A stretch of 64,000 nucleotides of DNA from Microbulbifer guangxiensis (GCF_021729075.1 NZ_JAJSAQ010000005.1:1-64000); one strand, 5' to 3'; counted from the first letter of the stretch, positions 38,207 to 49,352 are shown. Notes: generated by a model not told the origin, from the letters alone. Program-made: numbers and translations.

Positions 38207-38689
38207 ATGAAAACTGACACCACACGAACACCGGACCACGCGCAGGTCATTGCACTACCGCCGCTGATTTATGCAGCCTTTGTTTTGCTGGCTGTCGGTC
38301 TGCAGTGGCTTTACCCACTGTCCATGGGCAGCCGGTCCACCTGGCAATGGACAATTGGGGCGATATTACTGACCGCCGGCGCGCTGCTCGCACTGTGGGG
38401 CAAACTCACATTGGACCGGGCAAAGACCTGCGTGCATCCGGGCGGATCGACCCGCACCATCGTCACCACCGGCCCTTACCGTCTCAGCCGTAATCCGCTC
38501 TACCTGGCGCTGACACTGATATATCTCGGCGTCACAGCCCTGCTCAACACAGCCTGGCCACTGATATTGTCACCGCTACTGCTGTGGCTCATGCACGCAG
38601 GTGTCGTGCGCCGGGAGGAACGCTATCTGGAGCGCAAGTTCGGAGAGGAATACCGCCGTTACCTGCGACAGGTGCGGCGTTACCTGTAA
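38207..38689 (+). CDS. Isoprenylcysteine methyltransferase-like membrane protein
   Basis: The product is 160 aa from ATG 38207. It has four or so hydrophobic segments (about 17-37, 48-68, 101-128) and the ICMT/PEMT-type core TGPYRLSRNPLYLALTLIYLG followed by EERYLERKFGEEYRRYLRQVRRY. Such bacterial proteins are predicted SAM-dependent methyltransferases for lipids or isoprenoid cysteines; the substrate is unknown. It is convergent with the PLP gene after it, 12 bases apart. Confidence 0.88.
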   Translation: MKTDTTRTPDHAQVIALPPLIYAAFVLLAVGLQWLYPLSMGSRSTWQWTIGAILLTAGALLALWGKLTLDRAKTCVHPGGSTRTIVTTGPYRLSRNPLYLALTLIYLGVTALLNTAWPLILSPLLLWLMHAGVVRREERYLERKFGEEYRRYLRQVRRYL

Positions 38690-38701
38690 CCAGCCGGAAA
38701 T

Positions 38702-39709
38702 TTACAGGGTCGGCGTCTCACCGAGAGCCAGCTGGTCACCATAGGCAAACAATGCCGGTGCGCCGCCGGTGTGCCAGAACAGTACCCGGTCGGAAGGTTC
38801 GAAGGCGCCGCTGCGAACCAGTGCCAGCAGGCCGGCCATGGCGCGGCCGGTATAGACCGGATCCAGCAGAATGCCCTCGGTACGCGCCAGCACGCCGATG
38901 GCTTCCCGCTCCGCTTCGCCGACCACGCCGTAGCCCTCCCCCAGATAGTCGTCATCCAGGATCAGGTCCTCCGGGGTAAAGCTTTGGGGGCTCCCCAGCC
39001 TCTCCGCGGCCTGCCCCGCCAGATCGAGAATATGCCCGGCAAAAGACCGCTCACCGCCGGCACCTTTGTCGATATTGATCCCCACCATTTTCGTGGGGAG
39101 TTCCAGCAGGCGAGCGCCGAGCATCAGGCCGGCATGGGTGCCACCGGAGCTGGAGGCGAACACGATATGGGTGAAAGGCCCACCCTGGTCGGGCCACTGG
39201 CACTTGAGCTCTTCGAGGGCGGCAACAAAAGCCAGCGCGCCCAGATCGCTGGAACCGCCATAGGGCGCCACGTAGGGTTTGCGGCCGGCGCGCTCCAGGT
39301 AGCGCACCACCTCGGCGAGGTCCTCGCCCTTGCGGTGCCCCGGGGTCCAGTGGATATGACAGCCAAACAACCGGTCCAGCAACAGGTTGCCCTGTGGCTG
39401 CGCCGGTGCGCGACCACCTAACAGCAGGTGGCATTCCAGCCCCAGGCGCGCTGCCGCAGCGGCAGTCTGGCGGCAGTGATTGGATTGGGCCGCGCCGGCG
39501 GTGACAATGGCATCGCTGCCCTGCGCCAGCGCGTCGGCGAGGATGAATTCCAGCTTGCGGGTCTTGTTGCCGCCCAAGGCAAGACCGGTCTGGTCGTCAC
39601 GTTTGATGAATAGCTGCGGGCCGCCCAGCATTTCTGTCAGTCGCGCCAACGGGTGCAGGGGCGTGGGAAAAAAGCCGAGGGATTGGCGTGGTAACTTGTC
39701 CGTGAGCAT
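38702..39709 (-). CDS. D-cysteine desulfhydrase / ACC deaminase-like PLP enzyme
   Basis: The protein has 335 aa of fold-type II PLP enzymes. IKRDDQTGLALGGNKTRKLEF (residues 35-55) includes the PLP lysine, then AAQSNHCRQTAAAAARLG and ASSSGGTHAGL. These features fit D-cysteine desulfhydrase or 1-aminocyclopropane-1-carboxylate deaminase; the two cannot be told apart by eye. No genes for either pathway are nearby. Confidence 0.88.
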   Translation of the reverse strand: MLTDKLPRQSLGFFPTPLHPLARLTEMLGGPQLFIKRDDQTGLALGGNKTRKLEFILADALAQGSDAIVTAGAAQSNHCRQTAAAAARLGLECHLLLGGRAPAQPQGNLLLDRLFGCHIHWTPGHRKGEDLAEVVRYLERAGRKPYVAPYGGSSDLGALAFVAALEELKCQWPDQGGPFTHIVFASSSGGTHAGLMLGARLLELPTKMVGINIDKGAGGERSFAGHILDLAGQAAERLGSPQSFTPEDLILDDDYLGEGYGVVGEAEREAIGVLARTEGILLDPVYTGRAMAGLLALVRSGAFEPSDRVLFWHTGGAPALFAYGDQLALGETPTL

Positions 39710-39746
39710 GGGTTCATCCGTGAATTTCTTGTCGATCGGTCAGCAG

Positions 39747-41217
<1,471 letters not shown>

Positions 41218-41721
41218 TTATGCCTCGCTGGGTATTGCTGGCCCAAACAGGGCGCTGGCCGGTGCCACCAGGTAATCACACTGGTCGAGCCAGTCGAAGG
41301 GCTCCGGGTAATCGTCGAGTTCAAACCCGAGGCGATGGTAAAGGGTCCGGGCAGGCCCGTTGTTTTTCAGCACGAACAGGGAGCATTCAGCGGTATCCAG
41401 TTCCGCACAGCCCTGCCGGGCCAATTCGCGCACCAGCACAGCGCCGATCCCCCGACCGCGGTGAACAGGCGAGACAATCAGACGGCCCAGGTGGCAGCGG
41501 TCGCGACGCCGGTAGTACTGGCCGAAGGCGAGCAACTCGCCATCGTCAGCCACCAGCGCTCCCGCCGCGAGTTCGCCCCAGCGGCAGTCCTCGCGAAAAC
41601 TCTCGTCACTGAACGGAAAGCGGAATACCGGCCCACCCCACTGCTCGCACTGCTCTTTAGCGGTGATCCAGGACATCAGCACCGGCAGGTGTTCCGGCGC
41701 CGGTTCGACGAGCTGAGACAT
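41218..41721 (-). CDS. GNAT family N-acetyltransferase
   Basis: The protein has 167 aa. The acetyl-CoA site is GRLIVSPVHRGRGIGAVLVREL, and FVLKNNGPARTLYHRLGFE follows, with an acidic DYPEPFDWLD near the end. The substrate is unknown. It begins three bases after the YaiI gene's stop, with a GGGGAAG ribosome-binding site inside that gene, so the two are co-translated. Confidence 0.9.
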   Translation of the reverse strand: MSQLVEPAPEHLPVLMSWITAKEQCEQWGGPVFRFPFSDESFREDCRWGELAAGALVADDGELLAFGQYYRRRDRCHLGRLIVSPVHRGRGIGAVLVRELARQGCAELDTAECSLFVLKNNGPARTLYHRLGFELDDYPEPFDWLDQCDYLVAPASALFGPAIPSEA

Positions 41722-41724
41722 CGA

Positions 41725-42186
41725 TCAACTTCCCCGCCGCTTGTTTTTGGCCAGCCAGCGATCCAGCTGGTCGGCGAACGCCTTGCGGTCGGTCTGGCTC
41801 AGCGGCGGCGGACCGCCGGTGTGCATGCCACTGGCGCGCATGGTGTCCATGAAGTCGCGCATGTTCAGTCGCGCGCGGATATTGGCCTTGGTGTGGCGCT
41901 CGCCGCGGGGGCTCAGGGCCTCGGCGCCCTTCTCGATCACCTCCGCCGCGAGCGGAATGTCGCTGGTGATGATCAGGTCGCCATCCTCGCTGCGGCGGAC
42001 GATCTCGTTGTCGGCCACATCAAAGCCCGAGGTCACCTGCATGGCCTTGATATAACGGGAGGGTGGTACCCGCACCGGCTGGTTGGCCACCAGCGTCATC
42101 TCGGTGCCGGTGCGCTCCGCGGCACGGAACAGGATTTCCTTGATCGCAACGGGGCACGCGTCCGCATCCACCCAGATTCTCGCCAT
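41725..42186 (-). CDS. YaiI/YqxD family protein (DUF188)
   Basis: The protein has 153 aa with the family start [17 protein letters not shown], then [31 protein letters not shown] and a C-terminal [28 protein letters not shown]. The conserved Asp residues suggest a PIN-like nuclease fold, but no activity has been assigned to YaiI proteins. It lies directly upstream of the GNAT gene. Confidence 0.93.
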   Translation of the reverse strand: MARIWVDADACPVAIKEILFRAAERTGTEMTLVANQPVRVPPSRYIKAMQVTSGFDVADNEIVRRSEDGDLIITSDIPLAAEVIEKGAEALSPRGERHTKANIRARLNMRDFMDTMRASGMHTGGPPPLSQTDRKAFADQLDRWLAKNKRRGS

Positions 42187-42206
42187 CAGTCTTCACTCAC
42201 TTTGGT

Positions 42207-42416
42207 CTATTGACTTCGGTCCGGCGGTGCACCCTCGTCACACTTCCTGCAGTCGAGGCGTTCCCCCAGCATACGTGCCCGGCCTGCCCGGGTAATCACC
42301 CACGGGCGGTTTTGCCAGGGCGGGTCGTGGCGCACATGCTGGTTGTGGCCACAGGCCAATTCCGCCACCCAGTGGTCTTCCCCGTCCCGGTGGTAACCGG
42401 TGATGGCCTGCTGCAT
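42207..42416 (-). CDS. DUF3565 family protein
   Basis: The product is 69 aa from ATG 42414-42416 with GGGAG eight bases upstream. It starts MQQAITGYHRDGEDHWVAELACGHNQHVRHDPPW and ends with LDCRKCDEG. CGHNQH with the later CRKC gives a likely zinc site. The function is unknown. A much longer open frame upstream crosses a gene-free region and is not used. Confidence 0.88.
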   Translation of the reverse strand: MQQAITGYHRDGEDHWVAELACGHNQHVRHDPPWQNRPWVITRAGRARMLGERLDCRKCDEGAPPDRSQ

Positions 42417-42591
42417 GGTGTGACTCCCGACCCGGTAATCCGCCGTTATAGCCAATCGGTGCCGCAAAGTATATGAACCGGGGCCGCAGCGCCGGTCAGC
42501 CTCAAAGGGCCGGACCGCCCATTCAGTCGCGCAGGGACCCGGTCTCGGCTGGTAGAATGCCCGACCTCGACTCGGACCAGATGTATCACCC

Positions 42592-44625
42592 ATGACCAAG
42601 CTCAACCCCCGCCAGGCGGAGGCAGTGAAATATATCGATGGCCCCTGCCTGGTGCTGGCCGGTGCCGGCTCCGGCAAGACCAGCGTGATCACGCGGAAGA
42701 TCGCCTACCTGATCGAGGAGTGCGGTTACGCGGCGCGCAATATCGCCGCCCTGACCTTTACCAATAAGGCCGCTCGCGAGATGAAGGAGCGGGTGGGCAA
42801 GCTGCTGTCCGGCGCCGACGGCAAGCGCTCCAAGGCCGCCCATGGCCTGACCGTGTCCACCTTCCACAATCTGGGGCTGAACATCCTGCGCAAGGAATAC
42901 CGGGCTGCCGGTTTCAAGCCGGGCTTTTCCATCTTCGACGCCGAGGACGCCCGCGCGCTGATCAAGGAGCTGATGCTCCGCGACGGCGACCTGGATACCG
43001 ACCTGCTGGACCGGGTGCAGAACCAGATTTCCAACTGGAAGAACGACATGCTGACCCCGCGCCAGGCCCTGGAGATGGCGCAGAGCGCGGGGGAGCAGGC
43101 CATGGCCCTGGCCTACAGCCGCTACTGCGACGCCCTCAAGGCCTACAACGCGGTGGACTTCGACGACCTGATCCTGCTGCCCGTGCAGCTGTTCAAGTCG
43201 GATCCCGAGCTGCTGCACCGCTGGCGCAAGAAGATCCGCTACCTGCTGGTGGATGAATACCAGGACACCAACAATTCCCAGTACCTGCTGGTGAAACTGC
43301 TGGTGGGCGGCCGGGGCGGCCTGACCGTGGTAGGTGACGATGACCAGTCCATCTACGCCTGGCGCGGCGCGCGTCCTGAAAACATGAGCGCGCTGAAGAC
43401 GGACTTCCCCAACCTGCGGCTGATCAAGCTGGAGCAGAACTATCGCTCCACCAGCCGCATCCTCAAGGTGGCCAACCACCTGATTGCCCACAACCCGCAC
43501 GAATTCGACAAGGCGCTGTGGTCCGACCGTGGCATGGGCGAAGAGATCCGGGTGATCAAGGTGGCCAACGAGACCGAGGAGGCCGAGCGGGTCGCCAACG
43601 AGATTTTCCTGCAGAAGAGCCGTCGCGGTGCCAGGTTTATGGACTTCGCCGTCCTGTACCGCGGCAACCACCAGGCGCGGCTGATCGAGATGAAGCTGCA
43701 GGAGAACCAGATCCCCTACCAGATGTCCGGCGGCACCTCGTTTTTTGCCCGCGCGGAGATCAAGGACGTGATGGCCTACCTACGCCTGCTGGTGAACCCG
43801 GACGACGACAACGCGTTCCTGCGCATCATCAACACGCCGCGGCGGCAGATCGGCACCAGCACCCTCGAGGCACTGGGCAACTATGCCAAGGGGCGTGAAA
43901 TCTCCATGTTCAACGCCTGCTCGGAGGTGGGCTTCCGCGAGCACATCAACGAGCAGGGCTACGAGCGCCTGAACCGCTTTGTGCTGTGGATGGAGGGCGT
44001 GCAGCGCAACTGCCGCGACAATAGCCCCGACGCTGCGCTGCGGGAAATGCTCGAGGATATCGACTACGCGGGCTGGCTATCACAGAACGCCAGCAGCGAA
44101 AAAGTGGCCGAAAAGCGCATGGAGAATGTCTACTGGCTGCTGGAAAGCCTGAACAAGATCATGGAGGGCACCGACGACGAGCTGGAACAGGACGTGCGCC
44201 TGGAACAGGCCATCTCCAAGCTGATCCTGCGGGACATGCTCGAGCGGCAGGAAGAGGAAGAGGCCACCGACAAAGTGAGCCTCATGACCCTGCACGCATC
44301 CAAGGGCCTCGAGTATCCCCACGTGTTCATGATCGGCATGGAGGAAAACCTGCTGCCGCACCGCAACAGCATCGAGGATGACAATATCGAGGAGGAGCGC
44401 CGCCTCACCTATGTGGGCATCACCCGTGCCCAGCGCACCCTGACCATGACCCTGGCGGGCAAGCGCAAGCAGTTTGGAGAGAACCAGGACACCACCCCCA
44501 GCCGCTTCCTCGATGAGCTGCCGGAGGAAGACGTCATCCTCGAGGGCTTCGGCAAGGCCACCCCGGAGCAGAACCAGGCCAAGGGGGAGGAAACGCTGGG
44601 GTCGCTGCTGAGTATGTTTGATTAA
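42592..44625 (+). CDS. rep: ATP-dependent DNA helicase Rep
   Basis: The protein has 677 aa, a UvrD/Rep-type superfamily 1 helicase. It starts MTKLNPRQAEAVKYIDGPCLVLAGAGSGKTS (Walker A at 23-30), then VDEYQDTNNSQYLL, VGDDDQSIYAWRGA, SLMTLHASKGLEYPHVFMIG and LTYVGITRAQ. The sequence is closer to Rep than UvrD (short C-terminus, MSALKTDFPNLRLIKLEQNYRS). Rep clears proteins from DNA ahead of replication forks. Confidence 0.96.
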   Translation: MTKLNPRQAEAVKYIDGPCLVLAGAGSGKTSVITRKIAYLIEECGYAARNIAALTFTNKAAREMKERVGKLLSGADGKRSKAAHGLTVSTFHNLGLNILRKEYRAAGFKPGFSIFDAEDARALIKELMLRDGDLDTDLLDRVQNQISNWKNDMLTPRQALEMAQSAGEQAMALAYSRYCDALKAYNAVDFDDLILLPVQLFKSDPELLHRWRKKIRYLLVDEYQDTNNSQYLLVKLLVGGRGGLTVVGDDDQSIYAWRGARPENMSALKTDFPNLRLIKLEQNYRSTSRILKVANHLIAHNPHEFDKALWSDRGMGEEIRVIKVANETEEAERVANEIFLQKSRRGARFMDFAVLYRGNHQARLIEMKLQENQIPYQMSGGTSFFARAEIKDVMAYLRLLVNPDDDNAFLRIINTPRRQIGTSTLEALGNYAKGREISMFNACSEVGFREHINEQGYERLNRFVLWMEGVQRNCRDNSPDAALREMLEDIDYAGWLSQNASSEKVAEKRMENVYWLLESLNKIMEGTDDELEQDVRLEQAISKLILRDMLERQEEEEATDKVSLMTLHASKGLEYPHVFMIGMEENLLPHRNSIEDDNIEEERRLTYVGITRAQRTLTMTLAGKRKQFGENQDTTPSRFLDELPEEDVILEGFGKATPEQNQAKGEETLGSLLSMFD

Positions 44626-44849
44626 TCAATATTTCACGCTCTGTTCTTCGATAGCATCGCGCGCTCTTTATGGTGCGCGCAGCTATTCCACAGCGAGCGC
44701 AAAACCTTAACTAATGCCCAGCACTCTTGTATCCTCAGGCCGGGCAACCCCCTCAGCACTGCATGGTGCGCACCTACTCCGCTGTGTACTCGCGTGTATG
44801 CTGCTCTTCTGCACCTATAACGCCTAATCAAAAAATCTGCATTAGAAAA

Positions 44850-46841
44850 ATGATAATGACGATTAAAGAGTTCTCTCGACGCTTTATTACATTTGCCGTC
44901 AGTACCACCCTTACGTTGTTGCTGTGCGCTTGCGGAGGGGGTGGCAGCTCGTCAGGTTCAGGCAACAAGGAAGAAACTGAAAGCCCCCCGACCGCTCAAA
45001 AAGTCAGCATATCCCTGAGCACCACCGAACTTCTTTACTATGGGGAAAAACAGGCAATTTCCCTGTCACTGATTTACTCAGATGGATCATCCGAGGACAT
45101 AACATCTTCAGCAGAGTGGGCCGTAGACCCAACCACAGTGGCCAAAATAGAGGCAACTGATGGGACAACTTACGTACACCCTCTTGAAACCGGCTCAGCC
45201 ACCATTACCGCCTCGCATCAGGGCCTTAAAGATTCAATAGACATTACGGTTTCACCCTATATCCATTCGATTGAAACGGTACAACGGGCTATTACCTTCC
45301 CAAAGAACACTGCCATGCCCTTTTTGAAGCATGCACACGCAAGAGTTCAGGGTGCACCCGACTTCTCGATTCTCGATGACATCATTTACACCTCATCTGA
45401 TCCGGATATCGCCGACTTCTCTGGAACACTTTATTCAGTCATAGTGCACCCTGATCGATCACCTCTGACCGGACATCTCACCCCTCGCTCAGTTGGTAAT
45501 ACTGAAGTAACACTGAACTATGAAGGTGTTGACCTCGGCACAAGAGAAGTTACCGTCGGAGACTATTATCTCATCGGCTCAGACGCACAAAGACTCAACA
45601 ACGCACCATGGTTCACCACTTTTGGACTGCCATCTAACGAGAAAGGTGATATCGCGCTCCTAACCGGATCAAGTTCCGGTCAATTCACAGTGGACCTGCA
45701 GGTTTTCAACACGGCAACAAACTCTCTCGAAGAAAAATTTAACGTATTCCAGAATTTTGAGCTGAAGTCACACAACAGCGCCTTGAGAAGCGCGTTTAGC
45801 GATAATACCGTAACGCTCTTCTGGATCACTCCCACCGCAGCCATGAGTGCCAATATCAATATTCAGACAAGACAGGCATCGTTCGTCACCCTCAGCGAAA
45901 GTACAGAAGACGCATTCTACGAACCAAACTACCTTTTCAAGAGTGAATCAGGCAGCTTGATGGTCTGCTGGCTCAACACCTCGGTCTTGCTAACCCAGTG
46001 CAAAATACGTACCCCAGATGGCATATGGTCCCAGGAGTTGATTGAGCTCCCTCGTGATATCAGGTCGCTGAATGCCAATCACAAAGGTTATGCTGCTCTG
46101 GCAAAAATCATTGACAGGGAAGATGGCCAAAAAATACTACAGACTCATCGTTTCAATTTTGATGAGCAGCCAATCGAGATAGTTGTCGAGGAGATACCTG
46201 CACCTCTTGATGCAGGCGGCGCCAGACGCCCTGCGATAAGTGCAACCGGAAGCCTCGCGATACCTATCACTTATGCTCCGAGACGGGACGAGTTCGACTT
46301 TAATGAATCTGGGCTGCAGGTCGCCACTCGTACCCAGACCGACGGTTGGTCACTCCAGGAAATCTATGCCTACGGAGTGATGCGCGTCGGTACCGAGATC
46401 GAGCTAAGCTGGAGCGGTGAGAGAGCCCTGATGCTCGTAGCTGACTCCCTGGGAGCCGGTTCAGCAACTTGGCTCTACTCCAATATGTCGTGGAGTGAAC
46501 AGGAGAGCCTCAAGGCTATCGGGTTTGCCACCCCCACACTGGACCACCCACCTTTGCCATCGAACGGAAGCTGGGTTATGCACGTTCCCGCTCTCGACAA
46601 TTTTTATCTTTTCTGCTTTGACGAAGCTTCCGGCTGGTCTCCGCTTGACACTTTCGGTCCCATGGCCCAGTGGGGAGACATGGGTGGTAGCTTCAGTCTC
46701 CGCCCGTCAAATCAACTGGCACTGGTCTGGAAAGAGCGCGCTGCTTTTGGGACAGAGGATGGCGGGTATAAGAACAACTCACTGACCTTTTTTCATCCAA
46801 ATTACAGCGATCTCTCCCAATGCAGCTTGCCTGAAGGCTAG
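44850..46841 (+). CDS. Ig-like (Big_2-type) surface lipoprotein
   Basis: The product is 663 aa from ATG 44850 (or 661 from 44856). The signal peptide ends in TLLLCAC, a lipobox, followed by a flexible GGGGSSSGSGN tether. Residues about 45-130 form an Ig-like Big_2-type domain (SISLSTTELLYYGEKQAISLSLIYSDGSSEDITSSAEW...). A weaker second such unit may follow (to about 235), and the rest is a beta-rich region with no recognised family. It should be a surface or periplasmic lipoprotein. Codon use is clearly more AT-rich than in rep, suggesting transfer. Confidence 0.82.
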   Translation: MIMTIKEFSRRFITFAVSTTLTLLLCACGGGGSSSGSGNKEETESPPTAQKVSISLSTTELLYYGEKQAISLSLIYSDGSSEDITSSAEWAVDPTTVAKIEATDGTTYVHPLETGSATITASHQGLKDSIDITVSPYIHSIETVQRAITFPKNTAMPFLKHAHARVQGAPDFSILDDIIYTSSDPDIADFSGTLYSVIVHPDRSPLTGHLTPRSVGNTEVTLNYEGVDLGTREVTVGDYYLIGSDAQRLNNAPWFTTFGLPSNEKGDIALLTGSSSGQFTVDLQVFNTATNSLEEKFNVFQNFELKSHNSALRSAFSDNTVTLFWITPTAAMSANINIQTRQASFVTLSESTEDAFYEPNYLFKSESGSLMVCWLNTSVLLTQCKIRTPDGIWSQELIELPRDIRSLNANHKGYAALAKIIDREDGQKILQTHRFNFDEQPIEIVVEEIPAPLDAGGARRPAISATGSLAIPITYAPRRDEFDFNESGLQVATRTQTDGWSLQEIYAYGVMRVGTEIELSWSGERALMLVADSLGAGSATWLYSNMSWSEQESLKAIGFATPTLDHPPLPSNGSWVMHVPALDNFYLFCFDEASGWSPLDTFGPMAQWGDMGGSFSLRPSNQLALVWKERAAFGTEDGGYKNNSLTFFHPNYSDLSQCSLPEG

Positions 46842-46948
46842 ACAGAGCTGCTGTCGGAGAGCTCTGCCTGTGGTCAATGGCTTGGGATAACGCCATGTAT
46901 TCATGGCACCCAACCGGGCTCCCAGCCACGCAGGCAACCGGAGCCGGC

Positions 46949-47803
46949 TCAGCGCACCAGCTCGCCCAATTCCCAACTCCAGCCGAGCTTGAAGGTCTTG
47001 TCCTCGTCAAGATCGGTTGGTAGCTCCCCCTCTGTATAGGCAACGAAGAGGTTGTTCTTCAGGTTCAGCACCACCGACAGGTAATCGAAGCTGTCAAGCC
47101 CTGCCTCGCGCACCGCATCGGGCGGGCTGATCTCCTCGAAGTAGCGGTAACTGATTTCCAGGTCCTCGCTGAAATCCCCGAGCCAGTCACGCGTCGGCAG
47201 CTTGTACAGGGCGATGGCGTCCCAGCGGTTGTAGCGCTCCATGGAAGCGCCCAGCAAAGCCTCCCGGGCCGCATCGCTGATCGGGCTGACCTTGCCCAGG
47301 GTCGCGCGGACAAACAGGTCGCCGCTGGTGCGATAGGTGCCCGCGACCATCCGGCTGATATGGGCCGTATAGCGCAGGCCGACCAGGGACTGTTTGTTGT
47401 CGAACGACTGGTCCGCCTCGTACTTGTACACCGCACCGAATTCCTGCACCGGCAGGTCCAGTGCCAGCCGCGAATAGTTCAGATGCAGGTCCAGTTCAGC
47501 AAAGTTCTCCGGGTTGTCATCCGGGTTGCCCGTCAGCACACCCTTGAGGATATAGCCCCACTCCAGCGCATCGATTTCCGGGTCTTCCCACGCATCGCTG
47601 TCCGGCGCTGGCGGCGCTGCAAAGTTGCGGCGGCCGGAGCTGGCCAGTTCATAACTCAGGCCCAGCACTGTACTGTCTGATTCTGCGCTGAGGATCGTCG
47701 GAGAGAACTCCGCCTGACGGCTCTCTTCTGCGCTCACCGTAACGCCCGTCAGGAGCAGGGCAGCCAGCGCGGTGCCTAGGGCAGCTATTCCTTGCCTCAT
47801 CAA
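46949..47803 (-). CDS. Unknown beta-rich exported protein
   Basis: The protein has 284 aa with a signal peptide (about 1-25, ending TVSAEE). The mature part alternates polar and hydrophobic residues in many short strands (AELDLHLNYSRLALDL, SLVGLRYTAHISRMV, LEISYRYFEEI, VVLNLKNNLFVAYTEGEL) and ends KLGWSWELGELVR, which suits a beta-barrel-like outer-membrane protein. I recognise no family. The start overlaps the end of the 47800-48165 gene by 4 bases, so the two are made together. Confidence 0.72.
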   Translation of the reverse strand: MMRQGIAALGTALAALLLTGVTVSAEESRQAEFSPTILSAESDSTVLGLSYELASSGRRNFAAPPAPDSDAWEDPEIDALEWGYILKGVLTGNPDDNPENFAELDLHLNYSRLALDLPVQEFGAVYKYEADQSFDNKQSLVGLRYTAHISRMVAGTYRTSGDLFVRATLGKVSPISDAAREALLGASMERYNRWDAIALYKLPTRDWLGDFSEDLEISYRYFEEISPPDAVREAGLDSFDYLSVVLNLKNNLFVAYTEGELPTDLDEDKTFKLGWSWELGELVR

Positions 47804-48165
47804 AATTCATCCTCGAACTTGCAGAAATCATCTACCGTCGCGGCGAGGTCCGTCAGGGTCTTCTCGTCGCTCCTGAACAGCTCGACCAGGGTGAGGAGAA
47901 AGTCATTGCTGGTCATCTCCCGGCTTTCTTTCCTCGGACTGTAATCGTCCCGCAGGGCTCGGAAGAACAGCAGCGCGGTCTGTTTGGCCTCGAAGCCATC
48001 AAAGGCATCTGTACTGGTGATGCGGAAACGCAGGTCACGCAACTTCAGGTTGCCGGCCTGGGCCAACGGGTAATCCTCCGGATCGAACTGATCCATCTTG
48101 TGGCGCCCGGAGAGAATCTTGTAGGTGGCCTGACAGGCCAGGTTGTTCCTCCACTGATAGGACAT
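47800..48165 (-). CDS. Unknown cytoplasmic protein paired with the exported protein
   Basis: The protein has 121 aa from ATG 48163-48165, with AGGAAGTGAG upstream. The sequence has no signal or membrane segment; it contains FDPEDYPLAQAGNLKLRDLRFRITSTDAFDGFEAKQ and a helical acidic C-terminus (FLLTLVELFRSDEKTLTDLAATVDDFCKFEDEF). I recognise no family. An ATGA overlap with the next gene shows translational coupling. Confidence 0.68.
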   Translation of the reverse strand: MSYQWRNNLACQATYKILSGRHKMDQFDPEDYPLAQAGNLKLRDLRFRITSTDAFDGFEAKQTALLFFRALRDDYSPRKESREMTSNDFLLTLVELFRSDEKTLTDLAATVDDFCKFEDEF

Positions 48166-48474
48166 CAGAGCTCACTTCCTGTGCATTCACGGCTTAAAAG
48201 GGTTATTTATTGGCCCATAGGGAGAACAAGAACCCCAAATTGCCCTTGATACGGAACGTGAATCTAACCAGCTCGCCAACAGGCTGTCACCTGTTTGTCG
48301 GATTTTGGCGCGCTAATGATCCTGGCGTGCGCAACAGGCAACGGAGGGATTACGGGGAGTAAAGCCGCAATTGGTGCGGCTGATAGAGGAGGCACAAGTA
48401 GTAGGCAGCCCCCCTGAAGGTACAAAAAAGGCCGCTCGATGAGCGGCCTTTCCAGAAACGAAGTAAGCAGTCGC
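48166..48474. other. Intergenic space before the 121-aa gene
   Basis: Some 309 bases with the cytochrome c5 terminator at 48422-48450 and otherwise no gene or structure that I can support. Confidence 0.45.
48422..48450 (-). terminator. Rho-independent terminator of the cytochrome c5 gene
   Basis: AAGGCCGCTC/GAGCGGCCTT with a 3-base loop forms a perfect 10-bp stem and is followed on the minus strand by six Ts. It lies 24 bases past the stop. Confidence 0.92.
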
Positions 48475-48891
48475 TTACTGGCTGTTCTCTGCCATGTAAT
48501 CAACGGCAGCCTGGATCTCCTCATCGGAGCAGTCTGCACACAGCCCTTTAGCCGGCATGGCATTGATACCGTTGATGGCGTTGGAATACAGGGTTTCCAT
48601 GCCCTTGGCAATGCGCGACGACCAGGCCGCAGCGTCACCAAACTTCGGGGCGCCGGCAACACCGGCTGCATGACAGGTTCCGCAGGCACCGTTGTAAACT
48701 TCCTCACCAGAGCGGGTGCCGCCACCCGCGGATGCAGTCGCTGCCGGAGCCGCAGCAGCGCACTCATCACCCTGCATGCAAACGCTGTCTGGCGCGCCCA
48801 GACGCTCGGCAATCTGCTCATCTACGGACTGCGCTACTGCTGCTGCAGCACCCAGAGCCAGGGCTGCCACGATACCTACAATACTCTTCAT
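48475..48891 (-). CDS. Cytochrome c5 family protein
   Basis: The product is 138 aa from ATG 48889-48891, preceded by GGGAGAGAA. The signal peptide ends at about residue 20 (AAAVA). The heme motif is CGTCH (Cys70, Cys73, His74) and the later NAMPAKG supplies the axial Met. GLCADCSDEEI near the C-terminus matches the disulfide region of cytochrome c5. Extra cysteines at 38 and 44 in the linker are unusual. It carries electrons in the periplasm. In Pseudomonas a c5 gene also lies near rep. Confidence 0.93.
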   Translation of the reverse strand: MKSIVGIVAALALGAAAAVAQSVDEQIAERLGAPDSVCMQGDECAAAAPAATASAGGGTRSGEEVYNGACGTCHAAGVAGAPKFGDAAAWSSRIAKGMETLYSNAINGINAMPAKGLCADCSDEEIQAAVDYMAENSQ

Positions 48892-49275
48892 TTCTCTCCC
48901 CCTAGAGGCCACCGTTGCAGCCTGTAGACTTCCGGCTTGTTGCCGCACACTTCTACCAGCCGCGCATTATAAGCATTGTGCCGCCCGGTGCGAAGGGCAG
49001 CGCAAAAGGAAATCGCCCCGAGCCCCTTTGCCCACCCCCACCCCTTCTGTATAATCCGCGTCCTCGCCGGCCTCAGGGCCGCCAGACAAGCAAAGTTTTC
49101 CGCCCGTAGCTCAGCTGGGTGAGGCAAGTGTAGGCAAGGCACCGCCTTGCACGCCGCCGAACGCCGCCAATCTGTGATTGGTGGCCGGACCCGAGCAAAG
49201 CGAGGGGAGCGCTGCCGGAAGCCAAAGGCTTCCCGCCCCGAAACAGGCACAGCGCCGACAGACAAGCAAAGTTTT
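48892..49275. other. Intergenic region with a truncated tRNA-Arg copy
   Basis: About 384 bases without a gene. It contains a partial tRNA-Arg copy at 49084-49118 and short GC-rich hairpins (GCAAGGC/GCCTTGC near 49133-49149 and CCAATC/GATTGG near 49169-49183). Confidence 0.55.
49084..49118 (+). pseudogene. Truncated copy of the tRNA-Arg 5' end with its upstream flank
   Basis: Thirty-five bases (the last 16 before the tRNA, and its first 19) match 49260-49294 exactly: both read ...AAGTTTTCCGCCCGTAGC.... The copy stops at CAGCTGG in the D-loop and then diverges. It cannot form a tRNA. It looks like the remnant of a duplication or recombination at the tRNA gene. Confidence 0.7.
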
Positions 49276-49349
<74 letters not shown>

Positions 49350-49352
<3 letters not shown>

